Shown here: positions 33,996-42,059 of the stretch, one piece after another
Layout of the letters: each line of letters starts with the position of its first letter
Position numbering within the stretch: the stretch's first letter is position 1
NCBI RefSeq assembly: GCF_014384705.1
Contig: NZ_JACRSN010000004.1
Coordinates: 1-64,000, forward strand
DNA: 64,000 nucleotides
Direction: 5' to 3'
Source: Yeguia hominis
GTDB taxonomy: Bacteria; Bacillota; Clostridia; Oscillospirales; Acutalibacteraceae
The notes under the pieces: generated by a model
Database searches by the model: none
Seen by the model: only the letters and a program-made list of their open reading frames with translations
What the model was told of the DNA's origin: nothing
Program-made: the position numbers and the translations under genes

Positions 33996-34347
33996 GATCA
34001 AACGCCTGACACCCGCCCAAAGGACACGCTGCAACCGGCTGATCCGGCGGCTGTGCGCCAACTATGATGGCGGCAACTGCCTGCCGTTGGACGATGGCGA
34101 GGGCTGCGTGTGCGTGCAGATGATTTCCTATTCGCTGCTGTGTAAGTACTTTCGGCGGGCGGTTCTACCCACCGACAAGGCACTTTACGCCGACATTTAC
34201 CGGCAGCGCACACGGCTCTGCGACCGATGCGGAAAGCCCTTTGCACCCGGCAGCAACCGGCAGAAGTACTGCCCGGAATGCGGCCGCTCCATCCGGCGCA
34301 AGCAGAAGGCAGACTCGGCCAGACGGCGACGCAACGTCGAACATTAA
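33988..34347 (+). CDS. Cysteine-rich VLP-domain protein
   Basis: 119 residues from a TTG start overlapping the xis end. It shows the Cys-rich VLP pattern: L-C-A-N-Y-D-G-G-N-C, C-V-C-V-Q, A-V-L-P, then a zinc knuckle C-D-R-C-G-K-P-F and Y-C-P-E-C, and a basic tail. Such proteins are common in clostridial mobilisable elements near replication and mobilisation genes; function unknown. Confidence 0.75.
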   Translation: MDEIKRLTPAQRTRCNRLIRRLCANYDGGNCLPLDDGEGCVCVQMISYSLLCKYFRRAVLPTDKALYADIYRQRTRLCDRCGKPFAPGSNRQKYCPECGRSIRRKQKADSARRRRNVEH

Positions 34348-34463
34348 GCGCCGGGAAAGCCTTGATTCCCGGGGCTTTTTTGAGGGCGAAGCGGGTGCGG
34401 GTGGCCGTTTCCATCTGCACCTGTCAAAATTCATTTCTAACATTCTACAAAGGAGAAATTTCT

Positions 34464-35480
34464 ATGGGTAACAAACTGAAAACCGTGGACGCAGAGACCC
34501 TGCTGTCCACGCCGATGAGCAAGACGATGTTCGTCGTGGACGGACTCATTTCGCAGGGTGTCAATGTCATCAGCGGTGCCAGCAAGATCGGCAAAAGCTG
34601 GCTGATGCTGTGGCTGGGGCTGCAAGTGGCGCAGGGAAATTCCGTTTGGGGTTTGCCCACGCTGCAATGCGATGTGCTCTATCTGAGCCTTGAGGACACC
34701 CAGCGCCGCATCAAAGACCGGCTCTACAATCTTACCGACAGCGCCCCGGACAATCTGTATTTTGCCGTGACCTCCGGGCTGATCGGCGGCGGGCTGGAGG
34801 AGCAGATCACGGATTTCCTGACCGAGCATCCCGCCACCAAGCTGGTCATCATTGACACGCTGCAAAAGGTGCGGGACTCCAAGGGCAGCGCCGGAAAGGC
34901 AGGAATGTACGGCAACGACTACGATGACATTTCCTCCATCAAGCGCATTGCCGACGGCTTCAACATCGCCATTTTGCTGGTGCATCACCTGCGAAAGCTG
35001 CAAGACAGCGACGATCCCTTTAACGATGTCAGCGGCTCCACCGGTATCATCGGCGCTGCGGACACCAACTTCATCCTGCGCCGTAAGCGCAGCGGAAACG
35101 CCGCTACGCTGCTGGTCAGCGGGCGGGATGTGGAATATCAGGAACTGACCTTGCAGTTTAACGACCTTGTCTGGGAGCTGGTGGAGCGCAAGAACAGCGA
35201 GGACATTCATAAGGCGGAGCTGCCGAAATTTCTGTTTCGGGTGGTGGACTTTATGGAGTGCCGCACCGAATGGGTAGGCACGGCTACGGAGCTGCTGGCC
35301 GAAATGAAGGAGCAGGAGGTCACGCCCAATATGGTCACAAAGTATCTCGGCCAGTTCGCCTATGAGGTGCTGGAGCCGCTGGGCATCGAGTATCGCACCA
35401 AGCGCACAGGCAAAAGCCGACTCATCAAATTTCTGCGCCGTGACGGCGATGACGCAAATGACGCCGGGATCGCTATATAA
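34464..35480 (+). CDS. RepA-like AAA/RecA-fold ATPase
   Basis: 338 residues from ATG 34,464 (AAGGAGAAA). Walker A G-A-S-K-I-G-K-S near residue 40, Walker B L-V-I-I-D-T-L near residue 130, and L-V-H-H-L-R-K followed by D-V-S-G-S-T, typical of hexameric RepA-type helicases (AAA_25). The C-terminal ~90 residues look like a winged-helix region. It probably unwinds the element origin during autonomous replication. Confidence 0.82.
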   Translation: MGNKLKTVDAETLLSTPMSKTMFVVDGLISQGVNVISGASKIGKSWLMLWLGLQVAQGNSVWGLPTLQCDVLYLSLEDTQRRIKDRLYNLTDSAPDNLYFAVTSGLIGGGLEEQITDFLTEHPATKLVIIDTLQKVRDSKGSAGKAGMYGNDYDDISSIKRIADGFNIAILLVHHLRKLQDSDDPFNDVSGSTGIIGAADTNFILRRKRSGNAATLLVSGRDVEYQELTLQFNDLVWELVERKNSEDIHKAELPKFLFRVVDFMECRTEWVGTATELLAEMKEQEVTPNMVTKYLGQFAYEVLEPLGIEYRTKRTGKSRLIKFLRRDGDDANDAGIAI

Positions 35481-35537
35481 GGAAATCCCCGTCACAACCG
35501 TCATTGCCGTCACAAACCGAAGAAAGGGGGTGAACAA

Positions 35538-35798
35538 ATGCGCAGCAAAAACTACGGGATCAATGTCCGTGTGACCGAGCAGGAGAAGCAGAAGCTGCTG
35601 GAAAATGCCCGGTTCTGTTCTCTGTCGCTGTCGGAATACTTGCGGCGGCTGGGGCTTGGGAAAGAGGCCAAAGCGGCCATCACGGGGCGGGATTACCGCC
35701 TGTTTCGGATGCTGAACGGCCTGAAAGCGGAGCTTCCACAGCTTCAGAAAGAGGAAATTCTGAGCAGGCTGGAAGCAATTTTGAATGAATTAAAGTAA
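35538..35798 (+). CDS. mobC: MobC-like relaxosome accessory protein
   Basis: 86 residues. Ribbon-helix-helix N-terminus (Y-G-I-N-V-R-V-T-E-Q-E-K-Q-K-L-L-E-N-A) and S-L-S-E-Y-L-R-R-L-G-L-G, typical of MobC proteins that assist relaxase nicking at oriT. AAAGGGGG precedes ATG. The relaxase gene that normally follows mobC is absent; parB follows instead after ~200 bp. Confidence 0.75.
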   Translation: MRSKNYGINVRVTEQEKQKLLENARFCSLSLSEYLRRLGLGKEAKAAITGRDYRLFRMLNGLKAELPQLQKEEILSRLEAILNELK

Positions 35799-35997
35799 GC
35801 GAGAATTACGCCTGCGCAGTCTAAGCGAGCAGACTGTTTTTACTCCTGTCGGAGCCAAACAGTGTATCCGCTTGCGATGCCTGCGTCATCTGAGCGAGCA
35901 GCGCGTTTTTACTCCCGGCAGGGCCGGAGCGCAAAACACTCGTTAGGGCGTGCCCTAAGACCCCGAAAGAAAAAACTATGAAAGTGAGGACAACACA
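35799..35997. promoter_or_regulatory. Putative oriT/regulatory region
   Basis: Two ~45-bp direct repeats start near 35,821 and 35,889 (each with GAGCGAGCAG followed by GTTTTTACTCC and a GC-rich half). A perfect palindrome TTAGGGC-GT-GCCCTAA at about 35,944-35,959 is followed by GACCCCG. The arrangement beside mobC resembles an origin of transfer; not proven. Confidence 0.45.
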
Positions 35998-36909
35998 ATG
36001 AGAAAATCTGATTTTACTTTACCCACGCTGGACGATCTGTTTTCCACGCAGGCGGAGCGGGACGATGCCAAACTGGAGCGGGTGCGGAATATTCCACTGG
36101 CCGAGCTGCACCCGTTCAAGGGTCACCCCTTCAAGGTGCAGAACAACGAGGAGATGCAGCGGATGATCGAGAGCATCCGCAAGGTGGGAGCCATTACCCC
36201 GGCGCTGGCAAGGCCGCTGCCCGACGGTGGTTACGAGCTGATCTCCGGCCACCGGCGGCTGGCGGCGTGTCAGGTGCTGGGCGTTGAGACGATGCCCGTC
36301 ATCGTCCGGGAGCTGTCCGACGATGAAGCGGTGATCGCAATGGTGGACGCCAACTTGCAGCGAGAGACCATACTGCCCAGCGAAAAGGCATTCGCCTACA
36401 AGATGAAGCTGGATGCAATCAAACATCAAGGTGTCACTTCTGTGCAAGTTGCAGAGAAGTTGCTTAGCGTAGAAAAAGTGGCAGACGATGCAGGTGAGAG
36501 CAAAGACCAAGTGCGAAGATATATCCGCCTGACCTACCTGATTCCCGAGCTGCTTTCGATGGTGGACGACGGCAAGATCGCCTTCAACCCGGCGGTGGAG
36601 CTTTCCTACTTAGACTCGTATCAGCAGCGGGCGGTGCTGGACGCGATGGCGCTGAACGACTGCACCCCGTCCCACGCCCAGAGCATCCGCCTGAAAAAGC
36701 TGGCGCAGGAGGGCGTGCTGGATGACCAGATAATCTACGCCGTGCTGGCGGAGACGAAACCAAACCAGCAGGAGCGGCTGAAATTCAAGCGGGAGGAGCT
36801 GCGGAAATACTTCCCCTCCGGCTACACCGAAGAGCAAATGCGCCGGGACATCATCAAGGGGCTGGAATTGCTGAAGCGGCAGAGAGAACGAAACCGGGAT
36901 GCCCGCTGA
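35998..36909 (+). CDS. parB: ParB/RepB/Spo0J-family partition protein
   Basis: 303 residues. ParB N-terminal CTPase-like domain with I-S-G-H-R-R-L-A-A and E-L-S-D-D-E-A-V-I-A-M-V-D-A-N-L-Q-R-E, followed by a central HTH region (A-D-D-A-G-E-S-K-D-Q-V-R-R-Y-I-R-L) and a charged C-terminus. No parA is seen nearby. It may stabilise the excised circle or bind the repeats of the element. Confidence 0.87.
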   Translation: MRKSDFTLPTLDDLFSTQAERDDAKLERVRNIPLAELHPFKGHPFKVQNNEEMQRMIESIRKVGAITPALARPLPDGGYELISGHRRLAACQVLGVETMPVIVRELSDDEAVIAMVDANLQRETILPSEKAFAYKMKLDAIKHQGVTSVQVAEKLLSVEKVADDAGESKDQVRRYIRLTYLIPELLSMVDDGKIAFNPAVELSYLDSYQQRAVLDAMALNDCTPSHAQSIRLKKLAQEGVLDDQIIYAVLAETKPNQQERLKFKREELRKYFPSGYTEEQMRRDIIKGLELLKRQRERNRDAR

Positions 36910-37033
36910 TTCGTACCGATACGGCTGCAATCAAACAAATCGCAGAATAGAGAGAACCCCAAACCGGTGGTATACTGATGCTGTCGGTTTGGAGTTCTGT
37001 TCTGCAAATAGAAAGAGACAGGAGGAAAACAAA

Positions 37034-38245
37034 ATGGTAGCAGGACATCTGACTTTGAAAAACGGCAAGTATTATGCCGTGCTGAACTACAAAAACGCCG
37101 GAGGGCAGCGAAAAACGAAATGGATCTCGCTGGGACTTTCCGAAAAGGGAAATAAGCGCAAGGCCGAGGCGGAACTGGCAAGGCTCCGGGCGGAGTTTGA
37201 ACCGCCCAAAGAGGCGGGCGACCTGAGCAGTGATATGCTGTTCGCCGATTATCTGTTGGAATGGCTGGAGATCGCCAAGGGAAGTCTGGCCCACGCAACC
37301 TACGGTGCCTATCAAGGACTGCTGAAAAGCACCATCGTCCCTTATTTTCGCAAGAAGAAATTGACACTGCGGGAACTGGAAGCCCGACATTTGCAGATGT
37401 TTTATTCCGAAATGCTCAGGCGGGTCACGCCCAATACCGTTATCCATTATCACGCCGTCATTCACTCAGCACTGAAATATGCAGTCAAGACCGATATGCT
37501 GATCCAGAATGTGGCGGACAAGGTGGACCGGCCCAGAAAGAACAGCTTTCAGCCGGTCTTTCTCTCGGCGGACGAGATGCAGGAGATGTTTGAAGCCCTT
37601 CGGGGAACCAAGCTGGAGCTGCCTGTGCTGGTGGCTGCCTTTTACGGACTTCGCCGTGGCGAGGTGGTGGGCTTGAAATGGGATGCCATCGACTTTGAGC
37701 AGGGCACCATTTCCGTAAAGCGCACCGTGACCTCAACGATCATCGACGGCAAGTATCAGGAGTTTGAGCAGCAATCCGCCAAGACCAAGTCCAGCCTGCG
37801 CACACTGCCGCTCATCGGCAGCTTCCGGGAATACTTTATGCAGGTGAAAGAGGCGCAGGAGCTGAACAAGCAGGTCTGCGGCAACTGCTACAACTATGAA
37901 TACGATGGCTTTGTATTCGTGGATGAGTTGGGCGAGCGGATGCGGGTGGAATACCTGACCAACGCATTTCCGAAATTTCTGGAGAGTCACGGTTTGCGCC
38001 GGATGCGCTTTCACGATCTGCGTCACAGCTGTGCCAGCTTGCTGCTGGCCAACGGCGTCCCCCTCAAACACATTCAGGAGTGGTTGGGGCACAGCGACTT
38101 TACCACCACGGCGAACATCTACGCCCACTTGGATTACAAGTCCAAGATCACTTCGGCGCAGGCGATGGAGACAGGGCTTGCTCTGCCGGAGGGCGGCGAC
38201 TTCAGCAGCCGCTGGAGTTCGATCAGTGCCGGGGAGAACAGCTGA
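37034..38245 (+). CDS. int: Tyrosine integrase of element 2
   Basis: 403 residues from ATG 37,034 (GGAGG site); the frame is open upstream to 36,899 but overlaps parB there. Arm-binding N-terminus (L-K-N-G-K-Y-Y-A-V-L-N-Y-K), SAM-like domain, and catalytic residues in Y-G-L-R-R-G-E, H-D-L-R-H-S, G-H-S-D-F-T-T-T and I-Y-A-H-L-D. It is highly similar to the element 1 integrase. It should recombine the ATTTCGAGTC core in the tRNA-Ser anticodon loop. Confidence 0.94.
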   Translation: MVAGHLTLKNGKYYAVLNYKNAGGQRKTKWISLGLSEKGNKRKAEAELARLRAEFEPPKEAGDLSSDMLFADYLLEWLEIAKGSLAHATYGAYQGLLKSTIVPYFRKKKLTLRELEARHLQMFYSEMLRRVTPNTVIHYHAVIHSALKYAVKTDMLIQNVADKVDRPRKNSFQPVFLSADEMQEMFEALRGTKLELPVLVAAFYGLRRGEVVGLKWDAIDFEQGTISVKRTVTSTIIDGKYQEFEQQSAKTKSSLRTLPLIGSFREYFMQVKEAQELNKQVCGNCYNYEYDGFVFVDELGERMRVEYLTNAFPKFLESHGLRRMRFHDLRHSCASLLLANGVPLKHIQEWLGHSDFTTTANIYAHLDYKSKITSAQAMETGLALPEGGDFSSRWSSISAGENS

Positions 38246-38298
38246 TTTTCTCCCTTGAAAACCGAAGATCGTGCAGGCTTATCCTTTGGGCAAAAATA

Positions 38299-38333
38299 AA
38301 AAAGCCTGTAATCGGCGTGATTACAGGCTTTTT
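38299..38333. terminator. Terminator between integrase 2 and tRNA-Ser
   Basis: A perfect 13-bp stem AAAGCCTGTAATC/GATTACAGGCTTT with loop GGCGT; A- and T-runs on both sides make it bidirectional. Confidence 0.88.
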
Positions 38334-38334
38334 G

Positions 38335-38422
38335 TGGCGGAGAGTTAGGGATTCGAACCCTAGAGACCTTTCGGTCTACAGCATTTCGAGTGCTGCACCT
38401 TCGACCACTCGGACAACTCTCC
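38335..38422 (-). tRNA. tRNA-Ser(CGA), complete, carried by element 2
   Basis: 88-nt class II tRNA: acceptor GGAGAGT/ACTCTCC, D-arm, anticodon stem CAGCA/TGCTG with loop CTCGAAA (anticodon CGA, plus-strand 38,386-38,388), long variable arm, T-arm TAGGG-TTCGAAT-CCCTA, discriminator G and encoded CCA. It lies inside the att repeats, so it belongs to the element. It presumably replaces the split host gene. Confidence 0.95.
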
Positions 38423-38578
38423 GTGTCTATTTTCGTCCGGTTTTCTTTCCAAAAATTTGCTCAAAAATTCGTTGGAGAGAAAACAGGAGAGACGGCAAAA
38501 AATATTCGATTTTGAGATTTTCTGTGTTGAGGAACATCAAGGAGAAGCGGGGGGACGAAAATCACAGGCCCTGCCGAA

Positions 38579-38619
38579 ATTTCGAGTCAGCCCCGTTATG
38601 ACCACTTCGATACCTCTCC
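38579..38619 (-). tRNA. tRNA-Ser(CGA), 5' half of the split host gene
   Basis: Read on the minus strand: acceptor GGAGAGG, TA, D-arm with GTGG, the anticodon 5' stem GGGCTGA and loop up to CTCGAAAT; then tRNA similarity stops. The missing 3' half is at 18,342-18,399; together they give an 89-nt tRNA-Ser with all arms paired. Confidence 0.88.
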
Positions 38620-38875
38620 GGATAAAATTGTATTGATATCTGCACGTGATCCGTTCGCATTTTGCATTCAGACACATAAAACGGCTTGCACATAAGCACA
38701 TCAAAGAAGAAAATCGGACCGCACAGCCAATTGTCTAAAACAATCGCTCCGTCCGGCGGCTTCCGATGTGTTTTGAAACGCATATCAACACAATGCTTAT
38801 CTATTTTACGGAAAATGGCGCAAAAAGTCAAGGGGTTTCGGGCGGAATTCTAAAATTATCCTGTGAAACCCGTGT

Positions 38876-39448
38876 TTACGGGGTGGTCTGCGGTTCTCCG
38901 GCGGCAAATCCCGCGTTTGCATAGACCTTCGGCACCTCGCCCACCAGAATGGCCTCCGCAACCAAAACATTGGTCTCGACTTCCATTTCACCGCGCGATC
39001 CCGGCAAAAACGTGTGGATTCCGGCCAGCACAATCTGCAGCGGAACTTCCGGACCACGCCCATAGAGCCATTCATTTCCCAGCAGCGTTCCGATTGGCAG
39101 CCGCACCTGCTGTGTCTGCTCCCCGAGCGCCTCATTGACACGCACGAGAACCGCCTCTTTCAGCAGATTCGCGCTTGCAGCGTCTGTTGTCATACGGGCA
39201 ACTGTGCCGCTGCTCGTATCAATCTGCGAGAGGCACCCGACAAGTGCGTCGTTGTTTTCGTGCAAAACCTCGCCGACGGCTTCGCTGATGACCTTTGTCG
39301 CAAAGCGTTTGGCCTCATTTTCTGCAGAAGCCTGCAAAATTGGTGCAAACCAGACGCGGAACACCAGAAGTCCCAGCAGAAAGAAAATCCCGCAAAAAAA
39401 CAGTTTCCCCTTTGCGTTTAGGCGTCTGCCCGCTCCTCTTTGCCGCAC
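38876..39448 (-). CDS. yunB: Sporulation protein YunB
   Basis: 190 residues from GTG (GGGAGGG site). One N-terminal membrane segment (F-F-C-G-I-F-F-L-L-G-L-L-V-F) is followed by an extracytoplasmic domain typical of YunB: A-I-S-E-A-V-type helix, G-T-L-L-G-N-E-W-L-Y-G-R-G-P, and G-E-M-E-V-E-T-N-V-L-V-A-E. YunB is made in the mother cell during endospore formation and is needed for efficient spore development, so it supports a spore-forming Clostridia host. First chromosomal gene right of the element. Confidence 0.85.
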   Translation of the reverse strand: MRQRGAGRRLNAKGKLFFCGIFFLLGLLVFRVWFAPILQASAENEAKRFATKVISEAVGEVLHENNDALVGCLSQIDTSSGTVARMTTDAASANLLKEAVLVRVNEALGEQTQQVRLPIGTLLGNEWLYGRGPEVPLQIVLAGIHTFLPGSRGEMEVETNVLVAEAILVGEVPKVYANAGFAAGEPQTTP

Positions 39449-39538
39449 TGGGATCCCTCCCCTTCTGACCCGCTTTTTCTCTATCCTATGCTGATTTGAA
39501 AAAAGTGTGCCAAACCGGATGGATTTTTCTCTTTTTTC

Positions 39539-39567
39539 TTGACTTCACCCAAAATTTCCGATATAAT
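39539..39567 (+). promoter_or_regulatory. Strong sigma-A-type promoter of the ROK/MFS operon
   Basis: TTGACT (39,539-39,544), a 17-bp spacer and TATAAT (39,562-39,567). An AT-rich imperfect palindrome (about 39,582-39,608) just downstream could be the ROK operator. Confidence 0.8.
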
Positions 39568-39686
39568 CGCCTTGGCTTATTAAAATACATTTAAAAAGTA
39601 ATTTTTAAGCGTCAAGGAGGCGATGCGGCATTTTAAAACGGCCCCCAAAAGATACTGCGGCAATCCGCCTTGCAAACAGGCGCGCT

Positions 39687-40646
39687 GTGCTGCGCTGCCT
39701 GCGAAAAATGAACTGTGCATCCGTACAGACGCTTGCGCAGCAAACCAGTCTCAGCTACGTCACGGTAAACAACCTGATCCGACAGCTTTTGGAAAGCACA
39801 GAGGTTCTTCCCGGAAACCTGCTTCCCTCCGCCGGCGGACGGCCGTCGCAAACCTATCGATTTCGCCCGGATTTCCGGCATGCCGCCGTCGTATACGGTC
39901 ACACACAAAACGGGTGCGACACCCTGCATCTGCGCGTGACGGACCTGTGCGGCAAATCGGTCTACCGCAGCGATCTCCTTCCCGACCGCGTCACACTCTC
40001 GTATCTGATGCAATTACTGGCCGATGCCTTCGCCCAATATCCGGACATTGCCGCCGTCGGGATCGGCCTTCCCGGAGAAGAACTGGACGGCGTAGTCACA
40101 ATCAACGATTACACGGACTTGGTTGGAACCCGCCTGACGGCTTCCCTCTCCGCGGCCTATGGCGTCCCCGTTTTCTTTGAAAACGACATCAACGCCGCCA
40201 TTCTGGGATTTTCTGAAGAAGCGCACGCCTCCGAAAGCTGTACAGTCGGCATTTATTTCCCGGGAAAATACATTCCCGGCGCCGGTATCCTTTTAAACGG
40301 AGAAATCTATCGCGGAAAGCAGCACTTTGCCGGAGAACTGCGGCCGCAGCCCTTTGGGATCGACTGGCTTGCTCCGAAAAGCCGCGCGGAGACGCTTGCG
40401 GACACCGCAAAGCTGTGCAGCGCCATCTGCTGTCTGCTTGCGCCGGACACCATTGTCCTCTATGGCGAGTCTCTTCCGGACGATACCGCAGAAATCGTCG
40501 CGCAAAAAGTTTGCGACCTGTTATCCGGAAAATTTTGTCCGCAAATCGTTCTTTCCCACGCATTTGAGCCCCATTTTGAAAAAGGCATGATCCGCCAAAC
40601 CCTCGAACGAGTCGAAGAAGCGCTCCTGCAGGAAGCGCATTTTTAA
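39687..40646 (+). CDS. ROK-family regulator, start region apparently frameshifted
   Basis: 319 residues from GTG 39,687. An HTH (A-Q-Q-T-S-L-S-Y-V-T-V-N-N-L-I) is followed by a ROK/actin-like ATPase fold with G-I-G-L-P-G-E and F-E-N-D-I-N-A-A-I-L-G; the usual ROK zinc motif C-x-C-G-x-x-G-C is not visible. The homologous N-terminus continues upstream in this frame to about 39,630, but the only good start (ATG 39,623 after AAGGAGG) is in another frame. One base fewer in the C5 tract near 39,640-39,645 would join them. It probably regulates the adjacent transporter in response to a sugar. Confidence 0.72.
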   Translation: MLRCLRKMNCASVQTLAQQTSLSYVTVNNLIRQLLESTEVLPGNLLPSAGGRPSQTYRFRPDFRHAAVVYGHTQNGCDTLHLRVTDLCGKSVYRSDLLPDRVTLSYLMQLLADAFAQYPDIAAVGIGLPGEELDGVVTINDYTDLVGTRLTASLSAAYGVPVFFENDINAAILGFSEEAHASESCTVGIYFPGKYIPGAGILLNGEIYRGKQHFAGELRPQPFGIDWLAPKSRAETLADTAKLCSAICCLLAPDTIVLYGESLPDDTAEIVAQKVCDLLSGKFCPQIVLSHAFEPHFEKGMIRQTLERVEEALLQEAHF

Positions 40647-40669
40647 GGTTACATAGGAGGAACCCCGAC

Positions 40670-41866
40670 ATGGCAGCTTTACTGCTCATCGTAATTTATC
40701 TTGCATTCATCAGCCTTGGCCTACCGGACTCCATTCTCGGCTCCGCCTGGCCGGTGATCCACAAAGATCTCGGCGTTTCGGTTTCGTCCGCTGGTATCAT
40801 CACCATGACGATCTGCGGATGCACCATCATTTCGACGCTGCTCAGCGAAAAGGTCATCAATAAATTCGGCACCCACGCGGTCTCCTTTGTCAGCGTCCTG
40901 TTGACAGCAGGCGCGCTCATGGGTTTCAGCTTTTCTAAAAGTTACACGCTTTTGCTGATTCTCGCCGTACCGCTTGGACTCGGCGCCGGTTCCATCGACG
41001 CTGCGCTCAACAACTACGTTGCCGTGCATTTTAAAGCCACCCACATGAACTGGCTGCACTGCTGCTGGGGACTTGGCGCAATGCTCGGACCGATCATCAT
41101 TTCCGGGTACATCATGAAACCGAACGGCTGGCACACCGGGTACCGCATTATCGCCTCTATTCAGATGGTTCTGGCCGTCATCGTACTCCTCAGCCTTCCC
41201 CTCTGGAAAAAAGTCCAGTACCAGGAAGCTGCCGACATGGAGGAAAAAAGCGCACACCAAAAGGCGGCGAATATCTGGAAGCTTAAAGGCGTCAAAGTCA
41301 CGCTGTTCGTTCTGTTTTTCTATTGCGCCGCAGAGCTTGCAACCGGACTCTGGGGAAGCAGCTTCCTCGTCCAGCACCGCGGCTTTACCGAAGAGAAGGC
41401 GGCCGCCGCCATTTCCATCTACTACGGCGGAATCACCATCGGCCGGATGCTCGCCGGATTTGTCAGTATGAAGCTCAGCAATACCAACCTCATTCGCTTT
41501 GGTGTCGGAATTTCCGCGTTCGGCGCCGCGTTGCTCCTGTTCCCCGCGCCGGATATTGTCCTGATGGCCGGTCTGCTGCTTGTCGGAATCGGGTTCGCGC
41601 CGATCTATCCTGCAATGCTGCATGAAACACCGCGCCGGTTCGGCATCGCAAATTCGCAAAAAATCATCGGCTACCAGATGTCGTGCGCCTATGTCGGCAT
41701 CACCTTTATGCCGATGCTGCTCGGACAGGTTTCCCGCTGGACCAGTCTCAGCATCTATCCGGGCGTGATTATCGGCTTTATTCTGCTGTGCGGTCTTTGC
41801 GCGGAACTGGCTTCTTGTGCGGTTGCCAAAAGCAAGGCTGCGCTTTCTGCGGAAACCGAAGCCTGA
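40670..41866 (+). CDS. MFS transporter
   Basis: 398 residues with about 12 hydrophobic segments, including an opening helix with F-I-S-L-G-L-P-D-S-I-L-G-S-A-W-P. The pattern resembles fucose-permease-like/FucP-related MFS carriers. AGGAGG precedes ATG, and it follows the ROK gene by 23 nt, so the pair form an operon. The substrate is probably a sugar or glycoside, inferred only from the ROK partner. Confidence 0.85.
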   Translation: MAALLLIVIYLAFISLGLPDSILGSAWPVIHKDLGVSVSSAGIITMTICGCTIISTLLSEKVINKFGTHAVSFVSVLLTAGALMGFSFSKSYTLLLILAVPLGLGAGSIDAALNNYVAVHFKATHMNWLHCCWGLGAMLGPIIISGYIMKPNGWHTGYRIIASIQMVLAVIVLLSLPLWKKVQYQEAADMEEKSAHQKAANIWKLKGVKVTLFVLFFYCAAELATGLWGSSFLVQHRGFTEEKAAAAISIYYGGITIGRMLAGFVSMKLSNTNLIRFGVGISAFGAALLLFPAPDIVLMAGLLLVGIGFAPIYPAMLHETPRRFGIANSQKIIGYQMSCAYVGITFMPMLLGQVSRWTSLSIYPGVIIGFILLCGLCAELASCAVAKSKAALSAETEA

Positions 41867-42059
41867 GAACCGGCTTTTAAAGAATTTTTCAGAAAAAAAG
41901 AAAATTTGTTAACTCGTCGGAATTTTCTGAAAGCGCATATTATTGCATATTTCCGAAAGCAGGCATCCAAAAACACAAACTTCAAAATTCAGCCTTAAAA
42001 TTTGCTTTTGAAAATTCATTTTTAAAAGGCACGAAAAGACACGGCACGACGTAGTCCTT

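Larger units (their letters stand above)
18390..38588. mobile_element. Element 2: ~20.2-kb integrative element in tRNA-Ser(CGA)
   Basis: Bounded by the direct repeat ATTTCGAGTC at 18,390-18,399 and 38,579-38,588, the anticodon-loop core of the tRNA-Ser gene that is split between the two ends. It carries its own tyrosine integrase (37,034-38,245), excisionase-like gene, RepA-like ATPase, ParB, MobC, TnpV, a phase-variable type I restriction operon and a complete tRNA-Ser(CGA). Repeats of the GGAGAGAAA/GGAGAGACGGC type lie just inside both ends (18,551-18,599 and 38,471-38,497) and may be integrase arm sites. No relaxase or conjugation genes are seen. Confidence 0.8.

Noticed and set aside
38335..38422. 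The complete tRNA-Ser as the right boundary (attR) of element 2
   Set aside because: The 5' half that completes the 18,342 fragment by acceptor and anticodon-stem pairing is further right at 38,579-38,619, and the 10-bp core repeat matches there, so the complete tRNA lies inside the element.
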